This document shows, in pieces, positions 60,433 through 64,000 of a stretch of DNA of 64,000 nt. Below the pieces are notes generated by a model that did not search any database, was not told where the DNA came from, and saw nothing but the letters and a program-made list of their open reading frames with translations. Each line of letters starts with the position of its first letter. Positions within the stretch are counted from its first letter, which is position 1. This DNA is from Heterohyrax brucei (Eukaryota > Chordata > Mammalia > Hyracoidea > Procaviidae): the NCBI GenBank assembly GCA_028571685.1, contig CM053140.1, positions 149,963,701 through 150,027,700 of the forward strand. The letters are read 5' to 3'. The translations under genes and the position numbers were made by a program.

Positions 60433-60600
60433 GGAAACTCTGATGGCACAGTGGTTAAATGCCACATCTGCTAATCAAAAGGTCAGCAGTTCAACTCTAC
60501 CAATTGCTCTTTGGAAACTCTATGAAGCAGTTCTACTCTGACCTATAGGATCCCTGTGAGTTAGAATTGACTTGATGGCAGTGGTTTTGGCAGCGGGTAC
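60433..60600 (+). repeat. AfroSINE in L1 E with target-site duplication
   Basis: Forward copy starting ggaaactctgatggcacagt, with gctaatcaaaaggtcagcag, gaagcagttctactctgacc and gagttagaattgacttgatg. The target repeat agaaagtcaa flanks it at 60423-60432 and 60601-60610. Confidence 0.93.
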
Positions 60601-61039
60601 AGAAAGTCAAAGGAGCAGAATTGAGGCAATGGAAGGCTGAATTAGTGAAACTGAAGACAAAACACTTGACATTAATATATTTGAGGGAAAAAAAATCAAA
60701 GAACTAAAAAAAATGAAGAAACACTAAGAATCATGCAAGACTCCATTATGAGAAATAATCTATGATAGAAGCAACAGAATAAAGGAGAATAGCAGAGAAT
60801 ACAGAGAGAATTGTTGATGACTTGTTGACAGAAAAATTCCTGGTATCATGAAAGATGAGAAGATATCTATCCAAGATACTCATTCAATTCCACACAAGGT
60901 AGATCCCAAAACAAAGATATATCATGGAGAAACATCCCAAAATTGAAGATAAGGAAATAATTTTAAAAGCAACAAGAGATAATTGAAACATAACCAACAA
61001 AGGAGAGTCAGTAAGACTAATTAAATCCTGCTGAAACCA

Positions 61040-61356
61040 GTAGCAAAGCCAACTCTTCAGACAAAGATTGGACTGGACTATAAAATATAGAGTGATGCTG
61101 GTGAAGAATGTGCTTCTTGGCTTAAATATACACATGAGGCTGTCAGATCAGCTCCTGTCAGGGGCAAGGTGGGAGGGTAGGGGGACAGGAGTTGTCTGAA
61201 TGGATATGAGAAGCATGGGATGGAAAGAAGGAATGTGCTGGCACAGGGTTGGTAGATCAGTTACAGTTACACAGTGGTATGTGTGTGGGTTTGATATGGA
61301 AAATTACTCAGATTGTACACTTTCACTTTGAACACAATAAAATATTTTTTTGTAGA
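61040..61356 (+). mobile_element. L1-3'UTR-like retroposon, second subtype, nested in L1 E
   Basis: Interrupts L1 ORF1. It includes aaagattggactggactata, gagtgatgctggtgaagaat, cacatgaggctgtcagatca and a 3' end gaacacaataaaatattttt with an AATAAA signal. The overall plan matches the 16.6 kb unit but the sequence differs, so it is a different subfamily. Confidence 0.6.
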
Positions 61357-61900
61357 AAATGATTAAGCTCTGACTATGCAGCAGAAACCAAACAAGCAAG
61401 AAGGTAATGGGATGACATATAAAAAGCCTTGAAAGAAAAAAATTGCAGGCCAAGTATTACAGATCCAGCAAAACTCTCTCAAATACAATGGTGAAATTAG
61501 GACATTTCCAGATAAACTGTAGTTTAGAAAATTTATAACAACCAAACCAAAATTAAAAGAAATACTAAAGAGAGTCCTTTCATTAGAAAATCAATAATAT
61601 CAGAAAATAAATCAAGACTAGAATGTAGGATGGAACAAACAGATATCAACCCAGACAAGGCAATCACAAAAGTAATTCAAAGCTAAAACACATTGAAGAT
61701 AGGTAAATAGAAAGGTCATTATGCAAGCAGTGACAGCATTATAACAAAAATCAGTATAAAAAAATGTTGTCATAGATCTTTCATATGGACAGTGTGTCAT
61801 GGTGACACACAGAAATAAAAGACTGGTTTAAATTTAGAAAATTAAGGGTAAACAGTAAGGTAACCACAAAAGAAACTAACAAATTTACGCAACAAAATAA

Positions 61901-61918
61901 AAAAAAAAAAAAAAAAAA
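61901..61918 (+). repeat. Poly(A) run in L1 E
   Basis: About 18 consecutive A residues between ORF1 and ORF2 remnants. Confidence 0.85.
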
Positions 61919-62275
61919 CAAGAAAAACCTGAAGTCTCAGTAAATATAAAACTAACAGCAATGAAAAGGATGAAAAGAAAACACATTAAGAAAAAATTCA
62001 TCACAGGAAATCAAGTGCAATAAAGAAATTGTCAACAATGCACAAAACAGGAATCAAAATCGTAGCACTAATCTCATACCTACCAATAATTACATGAATG
62101 TAAATGGATTAAATGCACCAATAAAGACAGAGAGAGTGGCAGAAAGGATACAAAAAAAATCCGTCTGTATGCTGCCTACAGAAGACACAACTTAGACTTA
62201 AAGACACAACCAAATAAAAACTTATAGGATGGAAAAAATATGTAGCAAGAAACAACATTAAAAAAGAGCAGAAGT

Positions 62276-62378
62276 AGAGGAAGAGTGTGCTGTCACCAGG
62301 CAGGGAGAGCAGTGGGAGCTTCATATAGCTGGGCACACAAATTTATATGGGAAAGTACATTTTCATTCAGCCATTAAA
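62276..62378 (+). mobile_element. L1-3'UTR-like retroposon nested in L1 E
   Basis: About 100 bp with gaggaagagtgtgctgtcac, caggcagggagagcagtggg and gggaaagtacattttcattc, ending in an A-run. The flanks aaagagcagaagta and aaagaacacaagta look like a diverged target-site duplication. Confidence 0.72.
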
Positions 62379-64000
62379 AAAAAAGAACACAAGTAGTTAT
62401 ACTAGTAGACAGCTCCACAGTAATAGTAGACAAATTCAGCAAATTATCAATATGAAAGATAAACATAAAAAATCAGCTAGATATCACTATACCAATAAAG
62501 AGAACATCAAATAGGAAATCACTACCATTTACAATAGCTCTCAAGAAGAAAAATATTTAGAAACAAATCTAAACAGAAACATAAAAGACATATACAAAAA
62601 AAATTACAAGAATCTTCTGCAAGAAACCAAAAGAGACATACGTAAGTGGACAAACTTACCTTGTTCATGGATAAGAAGACTCAACGTTATGAAAATGTAT
62701 TGTACTCAAAGTGATCTATAGACACAATGCAATCTTGATCCAAATTCCAATCTCATTTTTTGATGAGGTGGGAAAATTAATCTCTCACTTTATATGGAAA
62801 GGAAGTAAGCCCCAGACAAAGTATTACTGAAGAAGAAGAACAAATTGGGAGGCCTCACACTACATGATTTTAGAACCTGTTGTATCCCCATGGTAGTCAA
62901 AACATCCTGTATTGATACAACAACAGATACATAGACCAATGGAACAGAACTGAGAATTCAGATATCAAAGTCATCCACCTGTGAGCAGGTGATATTTGAC
63001 AAAGGCTCAAAGTCTGCTATTTGGGGAAAAGACAGTCTCTTTAACAAATGGTGTTGGCATAACTGGATATCCATCTACAAAAAAATGAAACAAGATCTAT
63101 ATCTCATACCATGCACTAAACTGACTCCAAATGAATCAAAGATATAGATAGCAAATCTAAAACAATAAAGATCATGAAAGAAAAAAATAGTGACAGTTCT
63201 GGGAGCCTTAATACACTGCATAAACAGAGTACAAAACATTATTAACAATACACAAAAACCAGAAGAGAATATATTAACAGGGAACTCCTAAAAATCAAAC
63301 ATTTAAGCTCATTCAAAGACTTCATCAAAAGAGAAGAAAGACAACCTACACACTGGAGGAAAAAATTCGCTATGAGAAATCCTATCAGTACCTAATCTAT
63401 AATATTTACAAGATACTACAAAATCCCATCAACATGATAAATAAACAAAATTAAAAATGGGTAAAGGATATTAACAAGCACTTCACCAAAGAAGACTTTC
63501 AGGTGGCTAACAGATACATGAAGAAGTTCTCACAATCATTACCCATTAGAGAAATACAAATCAAAACTACAGTGAGACATTATCTCACCCCAACAAGAAT
63601 GGCATTAATCTAAAAAAAAACACAAGATAACAAATGTTGGAGATACTGAAACACTTATACACTGTTAGTGGGAGTGTAAAATGGTACAGTCTTTGGAAAT
63701 CAATTTGGCACGTTCTTAAAAACCTAGAAATAGAAATATCACATAATCCAGCAATCCTACTTCTTGGAATATCTCCTGAAGAACTAAGAGCTGCCACAAC
63801 AGATACTTGCACAGAGCATTGTTCACAGCGATAAAAAGAATAAACTAAGGTGCCCATCAATAGATGAATGAACAAATGAACTATGGTGTATTCATACAAT
63901 GGAATACCTTGCAAGATGAAGAACAGTGATGAAGTTGGGAAACATTTTATAATGTGTGGGAATCTGGAAGGCATAATCCTGAATGAAATTAATCAATCGT

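Larger units (their letters stand above)
59018..64000 (+). mobile_element. L1 LINE, sense copy E, runs off the right edge
   Basis: The 5' end resembles the usual L1 start (gcagagctaagatggtggag). ORF1 remnants lie at about 60.65-61.6 kb (tcccaaaattgaagataagg; ctgactatgcagcagaaacc). ORF2 begins near 62.0 kb and then lacks most of the endonuclease and all of the RT catalytic region, joining at about 62.4 kb to the C-terminal part. The C-terminal region continues to the edge (gaagaacaaattgggaggcc; atttgacaaaggctcaaagt). Three nested insertions are visible. All frames are broken. Confidence 0.85.

Overview
The window is nuclear DNA from a placental mammal, almost certainly an afrotherian and most likely an elephant or close paenungulate relative. 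About 25 copies or pieces of a tRNA-derived SINE of the AfroSINE type lie on both strands, together with RTE (BovB-like) LINE pieces whose 3' end resembles the SINE tail, decayed L1 elements, a mariner transposon, LTRs and old MIR/L2 remnants. I cannot separate elephant from other paenungulates by eye.

The only protein-coding gene segment I can support is exon 1 of COL11A1 (collagen alpha-1(XI) chain), on the minus strand with its coding part at 25496-25601. It encodes the signal peptide and ends in a clean splice donor. The 5' UTR lies at about 25602-25900 and a GC-rich, CpG-rich promoter at about 25900-26510. Positions 1-25495 are therefore the 5' part of intron 1 (exon 2 was not found and should lie left of the window). 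Positions above about 26.5 kb are upstream flank, matching the gene-poor region expected upstream of this gene.

Layout. 0-14.5 kb: intron 1 with AfroSINEs, a fold-back mariner (3.2-3.8 kb), RTE fragments and MIR/L2. 14.6-17.8 kb: a nearly full-length dead RTE LINE with three later insertions. 17.8-18.5 kb: old L1 3' end and a SINE. 18.9-28.6 kb: almost no young repeats, with the promoter, exon 1 and several G-quadruplex-like tracts. 32.5-33.5 kb: two LTR-like elements forming an inverted repeat of about 520 bp per arm. 33.5-47.1 kb: a block of L1 copies, one sense and three antisense. 49-54 kb: LTR-like, RTE, L2 and SINE pieces. 56.4-57.8 kb: dense SINE pile-up with CA/TG repeats. 59-64 kb: a sense L1 with nested insertions that runs off the right edge.

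No RNA gene, CRISPR array, intact transposon gene or new multi-gene system is visible. The most interesting structures are the two long inverted repeats, the recurring L1-3'UTR-like retroposon with target-site duplications, orphan SINE-tail fragments, and the G-rich tracts around the COL11A1 start. Element boundaries are read by eye, usually good to 5-30 bases. Family names come from memory of consensus sequences, not from a search.
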